NCBI GenBank assembly: GCA_012839205.1
Contig: DUNT01000005.1
Span: 1 to 42,080, forward strand
Direction of reading: 5' to 3'
Length of the DNA: 42,080 bases
Source of the DNA: Clostridiaceae bacterium
GTDB taxonomy: Bacteria > Bacillota > Clostridia > DSM-8532
The notes beneath the pieces were generated by a model. The model searched no databases, had not been told where the DNA came from, and saw only the letters and a program-made list of their open reading frames with translations. The position numbers and the translations under genes were made by a program. Below, one piece after another: positions 24,011-32,167 of the stretch; within the stretch, counting starts at the first letter, position 1; every line of letters begins with the position of its first letter.

Positions 24011-24922
24011 ATGTCGAATAAGGTATTAAGAAATAAACAGGGCCTTACCGAAGAGGAGTTTTTGGAAGAATATAATACTGATGCATATGAAAGACCTTCG
24101 GTTACCGTAGATATGCTGATTTTTACAGTAACTGATGAAGAAAGCAATAACTATAGAAAACTTCCTGAAAAAGTTTTGAAATTACTTATGATAAAAAGAG
24201 GAGATCACCCGTGTATGGGACAATGGGCGCTTCCGGGCGGGTTTGTACAAATGGACGAAAGCCTGGAAGAGGCAGCTTTAAGGGAATTAAAAGAGGAAAC
24301 CAATATCGACAATATATATATGGAGCAGCTTTATACCTGGGGGGATGTGGACAGAGACCCGCGTACAAGAATAATCAGTGTTTCCTTCATGTCTCTGGTA
24401 GACAGCAGGACTCTTGATATCAAAGCCAGTGATGACGCAGATGATGCAAAATGGTTTACGGTTTCCTGCAAATTATATCAGGAACAAAAGACGGTAATAG
24501 AAAAGGGATATATTCTGCAAAGGCTGTATAGATTAAGTTTAACCAATGAGGAAAATAATCTTTCGGCAACAATAAAAGTTACAAAAACCGTTGAGGGCAA
24601 AGTAACAAAAGTAGAAAGAAAAATAGTTGAATCTAACGGGATAGCCTTTGACCATGCAAAAGTTATAGAATATGGCATTGACAGATTACGGAACAAAATC
24701 ATATACACAGATATTGCATTTAATCTGATGCCGGAACTATTCACTCTTACAGAGCTACAGAAGGTATTCGAAGTCATTCTTGATACCAGGTTGTTAAAAG
24801 CAAACTTCAGAAGGAAGGTCGCACATATGGTAATCGAAACCGATGAGTATACTAAGGACTTAGGCCATAGACCTTCAAAATTATTTAAATTTAACTCGGG
24901 CTGGGACTATGTTTCTGATTAA
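24011..24922 (+). CDS. nrtR: NrtR-type Nudix transcriptional regulator of NAD metabolism
   Basis: A 303-residue protein with an N-terminal Nudix domain and a C-terminal winged helix, the NrtR architecture. The Nudix box spans residues 77-99 (GFVQMDE, then seven residues, then RELKEETNI). It keeps the catalytic glutamates; only the final Gly is replaced by Asn. The DNA-binding part (about 215-300) has LTELQKVFEVIL and NFRRKV, typical of NrtR. These repressors release DNA when an NAD-related metabolite such as ADP-ribose binds. AAGGTGAT precedes the ATG. It heads an operon with pncA and pncB. Confidence 0.92.
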   Translation: MSNKVLRNKQGLTEEEFLEEYNTDAYERPSVTVDMLIFTVTDEESNNYRKLPEKVLKLLMIKRGDHPCMGQWALPGGFVQMDESLEEAALRELKEETNIDNIYMEQLYTWGDVDRDPRTRIISVSFMSLVDSRTLDIKASDDADDAKWFTVSCKLYQEQKTVIEKGYILQRLYRLSLTNEENNLSATIKVTKTVEGKVTKVERKIVESNGIAFDHAKVIEYGIDRLRNKIIYTDIAFNLMPELFTLTELQKVFEVILDTRLLKANFRRKVAHMVIETDEYTKDLGHRPSKLFKFNSGWDYVSD

Positions 24923-24934
24923 AATGCGGCGAAA

Positions 24935-24967
24935 CCCGGTAGCTTAGAAACAAAGGTTTCTGCTGGG
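24935..24967 (+). promoter_or_regulatory. Hairpin between nrtR and pncA
   Basis: AGAAAC pairs with GTTTCT around an AAAG loop, extended by AGC/GCT and CCC/GGG with small bulges. No T run follows, so this is not a simple terminator. It may tune stability or expression between the regulator and the enzymes. Confidence 0.35.
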
Positions 24968-25019
24968 GATATCCTTAACGAAGCAGTTAAGAAAACAAAA
25001 AAAGAGAGGGGAACCTGGA

Positions 25020-25688
25020 ATGATTATTAATAAAAATGAATTTTTAAAAAAGAGCAACGAAACTCTTGGAGAAATATTTGATATGCTGGCAGGACTGCCT
25101 TCTATACCGCTAAAGGATTTGAAACCAGAACAGACTGCCCTTGTAATAGTTGATATGATAAACGGTTTTGTCAGGGAAGGTGCTTTAGCCAGCAATAGAG
25201 CTGAAAAGGCAATACCGGCAATAGCAAGTTTATCAAAGAAATGTGATGAACTTAATATCAAAAAGTTAGCATTTGCAGACACCCATACAGATGCATCGCC
25301 TGAATTTGGCGCTTATCCTGAACATTGCTTAGCTGGCAGTAGTGAAAGTGAAGTGGTTGACGAGTTGAAGGAAATCGGAGGCTACAAACTAATTCCGAAG
25401 AACTCCACCAATGGCTTTCATGAAGAAGAATTCCAGAAATGGCTTAAAGAAAACAATCAAATAAATACTTTTATTGTTACAGGAGTCTGTACCAACATTT
25501 GCGTGGAACAATTTGCCCTGACGTTAAAAACATTCTTTAATAAGCAAAACAAGAAATCAAGAATAATAGTTCCTGTAAACACAGTTGACACCTATGATCT
25601 GGGCATCCATGACGGGGACTTAATGAATATAATGGCACTTTATAATATGATAGTAAACGGGATTGAAGTAGTTGCGGGGGCGAAATAA
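25020..25688 (+). CDS. pncA: Nicotinamidase (isochorismatase family)
   Basis: It deamidates nicotinamide to nicotinate, the first step of NAD salvage. The 222-residue protein has the catalytic triad Asp45 (VIVDMINGF), Lys127 (IPKNST) and Cys161 (VCTNICVE). The AFADTHTDASPEF segment provides the metal-site residues. AGAGGGG precedes the ATG. The stop codon is directly followed by the pncB start, which shows tight co-translation with the next enzyme in the pathway. Confidence 0.92.
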   Translation: MIINKNEFLKKSNETLGEIFDMLAGLPSIPLKDLKPEQTALVIVDMINGFVREGALASNRAEKAIPAIASLSKKCDELNIKKLAFADTHTDASPEFGAYPEHCLAGSSESEVVDELKEIGGYKLIPKNSTNGFHEEEFQKWLKENNQINTFIVTGVCTNICVEQFALTLKTFFNKQNKKSRIIVPVNTVDTYDLGIHDGDLMNIMALYNMIVNGIEVVAGAK

Positions 25689-27131
25689 ATGAATAAGAGA
25701 AACTTAGCCTTATTAACAGATTTTTATGAGCTTACCATGGCAAATGGATATTTTAAGCATGGACTGAAGGATGAGGTAGCATATTTTGATATGTTTTTCA
25801 GAAAAATTCCTGACGATGGCGGCTTTGCAATTATGGCGGGTTTGGAGCAGCTTATAGAGTATCTTAATAATCTTAGATTTAATGATGAAGATATCGAATT
25901 TTTAAGAAATAAAGAGATGTTCTCTGAGGAATTCTTGCAATATCTTAAGAACTTTAAGTTCAGCTGTGATGTATGGGCTATACCGGAAGGCACCCCAATA
26001 TTCCCCAATGAACCTATACTGACGGTTATAGGCCCTGTTATTGAGGCTCAGTTTATTGAAACAATGGTTCTCTTAACAATAAATCATCAAAGCCTTATAG
26101 CAACAAAAGCAAACCGTATTGTCAGGGCGGCACAGGGCAGGAGTGTAATGGAATTTGGTTCAAGAAGGGCTCAGGGATATGATGGAGCCATTTATGGAGC
26201 AAGAGCTGCATATATTGGCGGATGTGTTGGAACAGCGTGTACAATCTCAGATAAATATTTCGGGGTTCCGGCACTTGGTACTATGGCCCACAGCTGGATT
26301 CAAATATTTCCGACAGAACTGGATGCTTTCCGGGCTTATGCACAGACATACCCCGATAATTGCACTTTACTGGTAGACACATATAATACATTGAAATCGG
26401 GGGTCCCAAACGCAATCAAAATATTCAATGAAGAAATCCTGCCCAGAGGTTTCAGGCCGAAGGGAATAAGAATTGACAGCGGAGATATTGCGTATCTTTC
26501 TAAAGAGGCCAGAAAAATGCTTGATGAGGCGGGGTTTAATGACTGTAAAATTGTTGCCTCAAATGCCCTTGATGAAACTATTATCAGAGATTTGCTGATA
26601 GAAGGTGCAAAGGTGGATTTATTCGGTGTGGGCGAACGCCTGATTACTTCGAGGTCTGAGCCGGTTTTCGGAGGTGTTTACAAGCTGGTAGCTGTAAAAG
26701 AGAACGGCAAAATTATCCCTAAAATAAAACTCAGTGATCATGCGGGGAAGGTTACCAATCCGGGATATAAACAAGTATGGAGACTCTTTGACAATAGGAG
26801 CGGAAAAGCAATTGCGGATTTGATTACCCTGAATGATGAGGTTATAGATGAAAGCAAGCCATACGAACTTTTTGACCCAGAGTTTACCTGGAAAAGAAAG
26901 ACGGTAAAAAATTTCATCGCCAGAAAGCTTCATGTTAAAATTTTTGACAAAGGCAACTGTATATATAAAAGACCTGATATTGATCAGATCAGAAACTATT
27001 GTAAACAGCAAATAGATACATTGTGGGATGAGGTGAAAAGATTTGAAAATCCACATAAATACTATGTGGATTTGTCATTGCCCTTATGGGAGCTTAGAGA
27101 AAGCCTGCTGAGGGAATATTCAATAGAGTAG
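25689..27131 (+). CDS. pncB: Nicotinate phosphoribosyltransferase
   Basis: It joins nicotinate to PRPP to make nicotinate mononucleotide, consuming the product of the preceding nicotinamidase. The 480-residue protein opens with LLTDFYELTMANGYF and has YFDMFFRKIPDDGGFAIMAG. It also has FGSRRAQGYDGAIYGARAAYIGG (substrate site), GTMAHSWIQ, and RIDSGDIAYLSKEARKML near the phosphoribosyl site. It begins on the base after the pncA stop. The gene ends 15 bases before a convergent lipoprotein gene with no terminator visible between them. Confidence 0.95.
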   Translation: MNKRNLALLTDFYELTMANGYFKHGLKDEVAYFDMFFRKIPDDGGFAIMAGLEQLIEYLNNLRFNDEDIEFLRNKEMFSEEFLQYLKNFKFSCDVWAIPEGTPIFPNEPILTVIGPVIEAQFIETMVLLTINHQSLIATKANRIVRAAQGRSVMEFGSRRAQGYDGAIYGARAAYIGGCVGTACTISDKYFGVPALGTMAHSWIQIFPTELDAFRAYAQTYPDNCTLLVDTYNTLKSGVPNAIKIFNEEILPRGFRPKGIRIDSGDIAYLSKEARKMLDEAGFNDCKIVASNALDETIIRDLLIEGAKVDLFGVGERLITSRSEPVFGGVYKLVAVKENGKIIPKIKLSDHAGKVTNPGYKQVWRLFDNRSGKAIADLITLNDEVIDESKPYELFDPEFTWKRKTVKNFIARKLHVKIFDKGNCIYKRPDIDQIRNYCKQQIDTLWDEVKRFENPHKYYVDLSLPLWELRESLLREYSIE

Positions 27132-27146
27132 AGAAAGCTCTGGCAG

Positions 27147-28682
27147 TTAATAATCCCAACTATCATCATCCCAACTATCATCATCCCAGCTATCATCGTC
27201 CCAATTGTCGGGATTACTAAGCTGTTCCCTATAACCCATGGTAATATTCCAGGTTTCATGAAAGTCTGAAATGGTAAGAGAGTTTTCTTCCTCTTCTTCA
27301 TCGGGTGGGAAGAGAATACTTACGGTACCTCCCCCTTCTAAGGTTTGGGTAATCTTATTGCCTTCCAGTGTTACTCCTTCTAAATCACCGAGAGGATTAT
27401 CTGCTTTCGGAGGAAGATTGTCCGGTTTGCCCGGGAAATAGCTCTTTGCGGGATCAGTGGCCTGACCGGGATTGGCAGGGGAGCTTTTTTCCATACCGAA
27501 AAACCTGCCCTTAAGTTCAACAGGGCCTAAGAATAGATTAACAAAGCGAACAGTAGCCTCCGCACCCTTTATTCTTATGGTTATAGGAGCTTCCCATAAA
27601 TCCCAGCCGCCTTCCACAACTGCTGCTCCCAATCCTGCATCACCCTGCACGGTCAATTTAGCATTTCCCCAACCGATATATCCATCGAATACGGGCAATT
27701 CAAATTCGGTTAGAGAAACAATACTAATGCCGTCCTTTTGAGCAACAACCTTTGGTGCCCCTTTTTTAAATTTTGGGATTATTGTCAGTTTTAGGTTATT
27801 ATCAGCAGTGTACAGTAAAAATGCTAAAGGTACTTCTTCATCGCCAAACTCACCTTTTTCTTTAGCTATCATGAACTGATTTATATACATGGCACCGCGA
27901 TAGAATCTGGGGATATTATATATATTTGACAACTTCTCTCTTGCCCGTCCTGAATCAGCATAAATATAATAGGATTCATCCAGACTCTCAAGTTCCAAGA
28001 TATTGTTGGCACGTATTTCATGGCCTTCGGCTTCAATACGCCAAATGTAACTTTGCTTGGTATAAAAATCATATTCTATTTCTTCTATTGGTTTCTCTCG
28101 ATTAAAAGGATTATAAAAGACGCCATAGGCTGAAAAGCTGTCTACCTGCGTCATCAATCCATATAATCCGTCTGAGGTTTCAAGCCGCACGCATGAGAGA
28201 GGCCAGATTTCTTTTAAATCATCTGAATAGCCTGCTATATAGGCGTCTTCGGGCAAAGGCTCCTGCTGCCAGTATGTAATAACTGCAGGTGCAGAGAGCA
28301 TTAAATGCTCGCCTGGTTTTGCTTTATCCTCACACAGGAATCCGGGGCAGAGATTTCCTTCGGGAGAGCCCGTCAGGACAGCTACATTTAACTGAGATAT
28401 ACCGGGAAGCGCCCCTTGTGGTATACTCACACTCATCATGCCCATGCCTGAGATAACCGCAAACTCTGTACTGGCTCCAGTTTCCACAGAAACTTCTTCA
28501 GTCAGCTCATCACCTCCCCTGGCTATTTCTTCGCCGGGACCTGATGAAGTAATATTGGCGGTTATATTGGAAGTATCAGTTGCCTTTGCAGGGGTATCTG
28601 TTTCATTGCCTTTTGTTGCAACTCTTGAACAGCCTGAGAAGAGTATGAATACAATAGAGGAAATTAACATAATTTTTTTCAT
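27147..28682 (-). CDS. Secreted lipoprotein with C-terminal SWDDD repeat
   Basis: A 511-residue protein with a lipoprotein signal (MKKIMLISSIVFILFSGC), so it is anchored outside the membrane. Residues about 70-190 read VSIPQGALPGISQLNVAVL, then a VDSFSAYGVFY end. This pattern resembles the ZU5-like beta domains of secreted bacterial proteins. The middle has no family I recognise. The last 18 residues repeat WDDDS units, giving a strongly acidic aromatic tail. Its promoter is visible at 28717-28745. Function is unknown; binding of cations or a cell-surface partner by the tail is speculation. Confidence 0.85.
   Translation of the reverse strand: MKKIMLISSIVFILFSGCSRVATKGNETDTPAKATDTSNITANITSSGPGEEIARGGDELTEEVSVETGASTEFAVISGMGMMSVSIPQGALPGISQLNVAVLTGSPEGNLCPGFLCEDKAKPGEHLMLSAPAVITYWQQEPLPEDAYIAGYSDDLKEIWPLSCVRLETSDGLYGLMTQVDSFSAYGVFYNPFNREKPIEEIEYDFYTKQSYIWRIEAEGHEIRANNILELESLDESYYIYADSGRAREKLSNIYNIPRFYRGAMYINQFMIAKEKGEFGDEEVPLAFLLYTADNNLKLTIIPKFKKGAPKVVAQKDGISIVSLTEFELPVFDGYIGWGNAKLTVQGDAGLGAAVVEGGWDLWEAPITIRIKGAEATVRFVNLFLGPVELKGRFFGMEKSSPANPGQATDPAKSYFPGKPDNLPPKADNPLGDLEGVTLEGNKITQTLEGGGTVSILFPPDEEEEENSLTISDFHETWNITMGYREQLSNPDNWDDDSWDDDSWDDDSWDY
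27153..27211. repeat. 15-base tandem repeat at the 3' end of the lipoprotein gene
   Basis: Units of TCATCATCCCAACTA or close variants occur about three and a half times. They encode SWDDD on the minus strand. The unit is a multiple of three, so copy-number change would alter tail length without frameshift. Confidence 0.8.
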
Positions 28683-28716
28683 ATTAACTCAGCTCCGACC
28701 ACTTGCTTACAGTAAA

Positions 28717-28745
28717 ATTATCCCATATATCTTATTACTTTACAA
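28717..28745 (-). promoter_or_regulatory. Promoter of the lipoprotein gene
   Basis: On the minus strand TTGTAA and GATAAT are separated by exactly 17 bases and lie about 35 bases before the ATG. Confidence 0.7.
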
Positions 28746-28802
28746 GCAAAACTTCCCAACCAATCTGACCGTCTTGTTCTGATTTTTGTGCACAATACTA
28801 TC

Positions 28803-28943
28803 AATACCGAAGCATTTCCAAATGATGTAAATATCTTAGGCAAAGAAACCATGACAGGCCGCGGGTGCGGCAAGTACAGCTACCGAAATGAAGCAGGGGC
28901 TGAGGCTGAGACTTTTTTACGGGAAAAGTTATCGCAAAATTAG
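28803..28943 (+). pseudogene. 3' fragment of a lost gene
   Basis: The plus strand encodes a protein-like tail that includes FPNDVNILGKETMTG, GCGKYSYRNEAGAEA and ETFLREKLSQN, ending with TAG. There is no start codon with a ribosome site. The GKYxYxNE pattern followed by a FLREKL helix recalls the C-terminus of spore-photoproduct-lyase-like radical SAM proteins, but I cannot confirm that. It is probably a remnant left after a deletion. Confidence 0.35.
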
Positions 28944-28977
28944 GAACTCTTCCAATTTGGTATAGTTCATAGCATAA

Positions 28978-29015
28978 ATGGCCGAAGAAATCTTTAATCT
29001 TCGGCCATCTTATTA
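28978..29015. terminator. Terminator downstream of the cupin gene
   Basis: ATGGCCGAAGA and TCTTCGGCCAT are perfect arms around a short loop, 44 bases after the cupin stop on the minus strand. On the plus strand it is followed by CTTATTATATTTT, so it can also act in that direction. Confidence 0.75.
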
Positions 29016-29051
29016 TATTTTAAGCATTTTAAGTTTGTATCCATCATTTTT

Positions 29052-29639
29052 TTAACGGAAATTATTATGCTCAGCAGCCTCTGCATCTGCTTTTGTTATG
29101 TGGACTGTGCCGTGGGGATGCTGAGGAGGTGCATAAATAGAGTATAGTTTCAGAGGTATATTACCGGTATTTATTATGTTATGCCATTTTCCAGCAGGTA
29201 TTATGATAATATAATCATCCTCTACATTAGCCTGAAAATCCATTCTGTCCATTCTGTCACCCATTAAAGCCAGCCCCTGTCCCTGCTCAATACGTATAAA
29301 CTGATCAAGGTTCGGATGGTTCTCTAATCCGATGTCCTCACCAACATTAATGCTCATTAAGGTTAGCTGCAGATGGTTACCGGTCCATAAGGCAGTTCTG
29401 AAGTTAGTGTTTTGCTTTGTTGCGTCCTCGATATTAACTGAAAAAGGCGCAGGTCCGTAATCAGTCAAAGGAATTTGATTGCCGTATTGATTCGAAATAG
29501 ACATTTGATTAAAACTTTGTATATTGGAGCCGTAAGGATATTGATAATAATTGTACGGATCATATGTATTGTAACCGGGGCCAAAGATGGGTGCGCCGGC
29601 ATAATAAGAAGATGAATAAGTATTATAATAATTGTTCAA
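29052..29639 (-). CDS. Cupin-domain protein with Tyr-rich N-terminus
   Basis: A 195-residue protein. The first 55 residues are dominated by Tyr, Asn, Gly, Pro and Ser with YY pairs, resembling spore-coat and other structural proteins prone to cross-linking. Residues about 75-180 form a cupin barrel: ENHPNLDQFIRIEQGQG holds the first metal-motif His and Glu. PAGKWHNIINTG supplies the second-motif His. The start is a TTG about ten bases after GAAGGGAA; the nearby ATG is in another frame. A spore-coat role is suggested by composition and by the spore genes in this region, not by proof. Confidence 0.78.
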   Translation of the reverse strand: MNNYYNTYSSSYYAGAPIFGPGYNTYDPYNYYQYPYGSNIQSFNQMSISNQYGNQIPLTDYGPAPFSVNIEDATKQNTNFRTALWTGNHLQLTLMSINVGEDIGLENHPNLDQFIRIEQGQGLALMGDRMDRMDFQANVEDDYIIIIPAGKWHNIINTGNIPLKLYSIYAPPQHPHGTVHITKADAEAAEHNNFR

Positions 29640-29744
29640 AAAAGTCCATTCCCTTCTTAAGCTTATCCAATTTATACTATGATGTTAAACAAGCCGGTGT
29701 TCTTACTGTGGGAATGCAATACAAGTAAAAGGTGACCAAAAGAA

Positions 29745-29774
29745 TGTAATCCTGAGCATTGGCGCAGGATTACA
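29745..29774. terminator. Terminator after the SDR gene
   Basis: TGTAATCCTG and CAGGATTACA are perfect ten-base arms around a ten-base loop, located 38 bases beyond the SDR stop. The minus-strand tail ATTCTTTTGG is only moderately T-rich. Confidence 0.65.
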
Positions 29775-29812
29775 TATAAAAAAACTATCTATATTTTACA
29801 GACAAAATATAA

Positions 29813-30571
29813 TTAGACAGAGGTATATCCACCATCTACTTTTATATTCTGTCCGGTAATGTAGGAAGCCTCATCACTGGCCAGGAAAACAGCCGCAGCA
29901 TTTAATTCTCCTTCACGACCATAACGACCCAGAGGAACAGATACTTCCATAAATTTGGTAAAAGATTCTGTTCTTAAAGTATCAGCTGTTAGCTCGGTTT
30001 CAAAATAACCGGGGCTGATGGTATTGCAGGTAATGTTATATTTAGCCAATTCAGCAGCAACAGCTCTTGTAAAGTTTACAACTCCGCCTTTAGAAGAGTG
30101 ATAGGCAACGGTATCCATGGCCGTATTACCAACTTGCCCGTATATAGAAGCAATATTTATTATTCTTCCGTATTTCTTTTCAACCATGTATTTTGCAAAT
30201 GCTCTGGTAACCTTAAAAACACTTGTCAAGTCTGCATCAAGCGTAAATTGCCAGTCTTCGTCAGTCATATCAAGTACGCCAGCATTTCTTGATGCACCAG
30301 CATTATTAACAAGAATATCAATTTGTCCGTAAAACTTGTATGCTTTTTCAGCTGCTTTGTTAACCGCTTCTGTATCAGTAACATCACATTGTATTGGCAG
30401 ACATCTGACACCATAAGCTCTGATGTCTTCTGCAACCTTCTCAAGTTTTTCAATTCTCCTTGCCAGAATAACCAGGTCCGCTCCCTGCTTGGCAAAGCCT
30501 TTCGCCATTTGGGCTCCTAATCCTGATGAAGCGCCTGTAACTACTGCTACGCGTCCGTGTAAATCAAACAT
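29813..30571 (-). CDS. Short-chain dehydrogenase/reductase
   Basis: A 252-residue SDR with the cofactor motif TGASSGLG, NNAG, the catalytic Ser in NIASIYG and the Tyr-x3-Lys pair in YHSSKGG. The end SYITGQNIKVDGGYTSV is typical of gluconate 5-dehydrogenase/3-oxoacyl-ACP reductase-like members. I choose the ATG at 30571, seven bases after GGGGGG, over an upstream ATG at 30586 that overlaps this ribosome site. Opening FDLHGRVAVVTGASSGLG resembles proteins annotated as gluconate 5-dehydrogenase, but the substrate is not determined. A TTGACA-N17-TAATAT promoter precedes it. Confidence 0.88.
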   Translation of the reverse strand: MFDLHGRVAVVTGASSGLGAQMAKGFAKQGADLVILARRIEKLEKVAEDIRAYGVRCLPIQCDVTDTEAVNKAAEKAYKFYGQIDILVNNAGASRNAGVLDMTDEDWQFTLDADLTSVFKVTRAFAKYMVEKKYGRIINIASIYGQVGNTAMDTVAYHSSKGGVVNFTRAVAAELAKYNITCNTISPGYFETELTADTLRTESFTKFMEVSVPLGRYGREGELNAAAVFLASDEASYITGQNIKVDGGYTSV

Positions 30572-30626
30572 AAATCGTCCCCCCATTTAATGTCATTACT
30601 AGATTGTTATTTATTTAACAACTCCA

Positions 30627-30655
30627 ATATTAACAAATTCATTTCGTTCTGTCAA
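30627..30655 (-). promoter_or_regulatory. Promoter of the SDR gene
   Basis: On the minus strand TTGACA and TAATAT are separated by exactly 17 bases, about 55 bases before the chosen start. Confidence 0.75.
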
Positions 30656-30825
30656 GTATACAAAATACAGAATACAATCATAAACCACATATTATTGTAT
30701 TTCCAGAATCGATAATTTTATTATGCCAGATTAGCTTTCATAATAACCGTGATAAAGTTACAAAAATGCAAAACTTACCATGAAAAATTGCACAGCAGGG
30801 ATACCAATCCTGTTATTTATCCTGG

Positions 30826-31827
30826 CTATGCGGGTAGATGTGTATATGGTTTTTCAATATAATCTTTAATCTTTTCAATGGTATCAAAACTACCCATTGC
30901 TATCATAGTCTTGGCAACCAGAGTTTCGGTATTGAAATCACCGGCAATTATTATTTTATTGCGGGGAAGCAGGCTTCCAACTTCGTAAATGCCATACTCC
31001 ACACCCTCTTCCATACATTGGGTGGTAAGAACCACAATGATGCCTGCTTCTATTAGTTCGTTAATCTTTCTTGCTATACCCTGTTCAGTGTCGGGGATTC
31101 CACCCAGGCCGAAACTTTCTATTATAACGCCTTTATAGTGCTCTTTTATAAAATCAAATATATCTGTATGCATGCCTGGAATTAATTTAAGAACCAGGAT
31201 ACGGTCATTATATTTTGTACGGATTAAAAGGGGATTATTATTCTCTTTTTGCGGGAATTGATCTTTTACACGTGCGTCATATATAACTTTATGGTGTTTA
31301 ATATTCGCAACAACCGGAAAATTTACACTTTCAAATGCATCATAAGACTTAGTTTTTATTTTGGTTGCTCTCGTTCCGGCAATAAGGTCTCCGTCAAAGC
31401 AGATAAACACTCCGGCTATACTTTCCATAGCAAAATAAACTGCTTCGGTAAGATTTTGTATACCATCGGTATAGAATTCGGTAATGGGGTACTGGGAGCC
31501 TGTAATTATAACCGGTTTGTTCAGATTATGAAAGATATATGTCAAGGCTGCAGCTGTGTAGGCCATGGTATCGGTTCCATGGGTAATAACAAAACCATCA
31601 AACTTTTGGTAGTGTTCTTTTATATGATTTGCAATAACAAACCATTTATCCGGTGTCATATTAGTGCTGTCAATATTCATGATGTTCATACCCTCGAGAC
31701 TACAAATACCTTCGGGTATATTAATGAGTTTTATAAGTTCGTCAATTTCCAGCTCAGGTCTAAGACCCAGGTTATGTTTTTTTGATGCTATTGTGCCTCC
31801 TGTTCCAAGTATTAACACCTTTTTCAT
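30826..31827 (-). CDS. ansA: L-asparaginase (type I, cytoplasmic)
   Basis: It hydrolyses asparagine to aspartate and ammonia. The 333-residue protein carries both active-site threonine motifs, GTGGTIAS (Thr12) and ITHGTDTMAYTA (Thr82 with Asp85). TGSQYP follows, then ESFGLGGIPD in the C-terminal domain. No signal peptide is present, so it is the cytoplasmic type. AGAGGTG precedes the ATG. It is divergent from the germination permease and appears monocistronic. Confidence 0.93.
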   Translation of the reverse strand: MKKVLILGTGGTIASKKHNLGLRPELEIDELIKLINIPEGICSLEGMNIMNIDSTNMTPDKWFVIANHIKEHYQKFDGFVITHGTDTMAYTAAALTYIFHNLNKPVIITGSQYPITEFYTDGIQNLTEAVYFAMESIAGVFICFDGDLIAGTRATKIKTKSYDAFESVNFPVVANIKHHKVIYDARVKDQFPQKENNNPLLIRTKYNDRILVLKLIPGMHTDIFDFIKEHYKGVIIESFGLGGIPDTEQGIARKINELIEAGIIVVLTTQCMEEGVEYGIYEVGSLLPRNKIIIAGDFNTETLVAKTMIAMGSFDTIEKIKDYIEKPYTHLPA

Positions 31828-31884
31828 GTTGCACCTCTGTTTTATATCTTATTTGATAATATTTTAGCATAAACAACCAATTAA

Positions 31885-31914
31885 TAATATTTTTAAAGCT
31901 CACAGGCAATAATA
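31885..31914 (+). promoter_or_regulatory. Forespore-type promoter before the GerAB gene
   Basis: GGCAATAATA (31905-31914) fits the sigma-F -10 pattern GGnnAnAnTR. TAATA lies 15 bases upstream as a partial -35. The surrounding 50 bases are nearly the same as those before the GerAA-like gene at the right edge, where the -35 match is better. Forespore sigma factors F and G normally drive germinant receptors. Confidence 0.5.
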
Positions 31915-31931
31915 AGGAACTGTATATATTA

Positions 31932-32123
31932 ATGAAAACAATAGGAATCTATCGCTTGCCTTTGAAACTATCAATTTACAAAAGGAGGAGAGTCCTATTC
32001 ATCAAAATAAGAATGGACAGACTTCTTTCAGTGGTACTTTTGGTGAATGCCTTGATAATGCCGCCACTCATCGGTTTAATAGTTAAAATACCCATTCCAC
32101 CTGATTATATAGAAAAACAGTAA
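31932..32123 (+). CDS. Small hydrophobic peptide upstream of GerAB
   Basis: Up to 63 residues; from the internal ATG at 32013 it would be 36 residues: MDRLLSVVLLVNALIMPPLI, then a short polar tail. A hydrophobic helical stretch is broken by a PP pair. AAAGGAGG at 31981-31988 lies too far before the internal ATG and inside the longer frame, so the start is unsettled. Small membrane D subunits accompany some GerA receptors, which makes a role beside the permease possible. I rate it as only weakly supported. Confidence 0.35.
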   Translation: MKTIGIYRLPLKLSIYKRRRVLFIKIRMDRLLSVVLLVNALIMPPLIGLIVKIPIPPDYIEKQ

Positions 32124-32167
32124 CCTTTAATTTTCGGACTGGAGTTAATTATGGAGGAATTGTTTTA

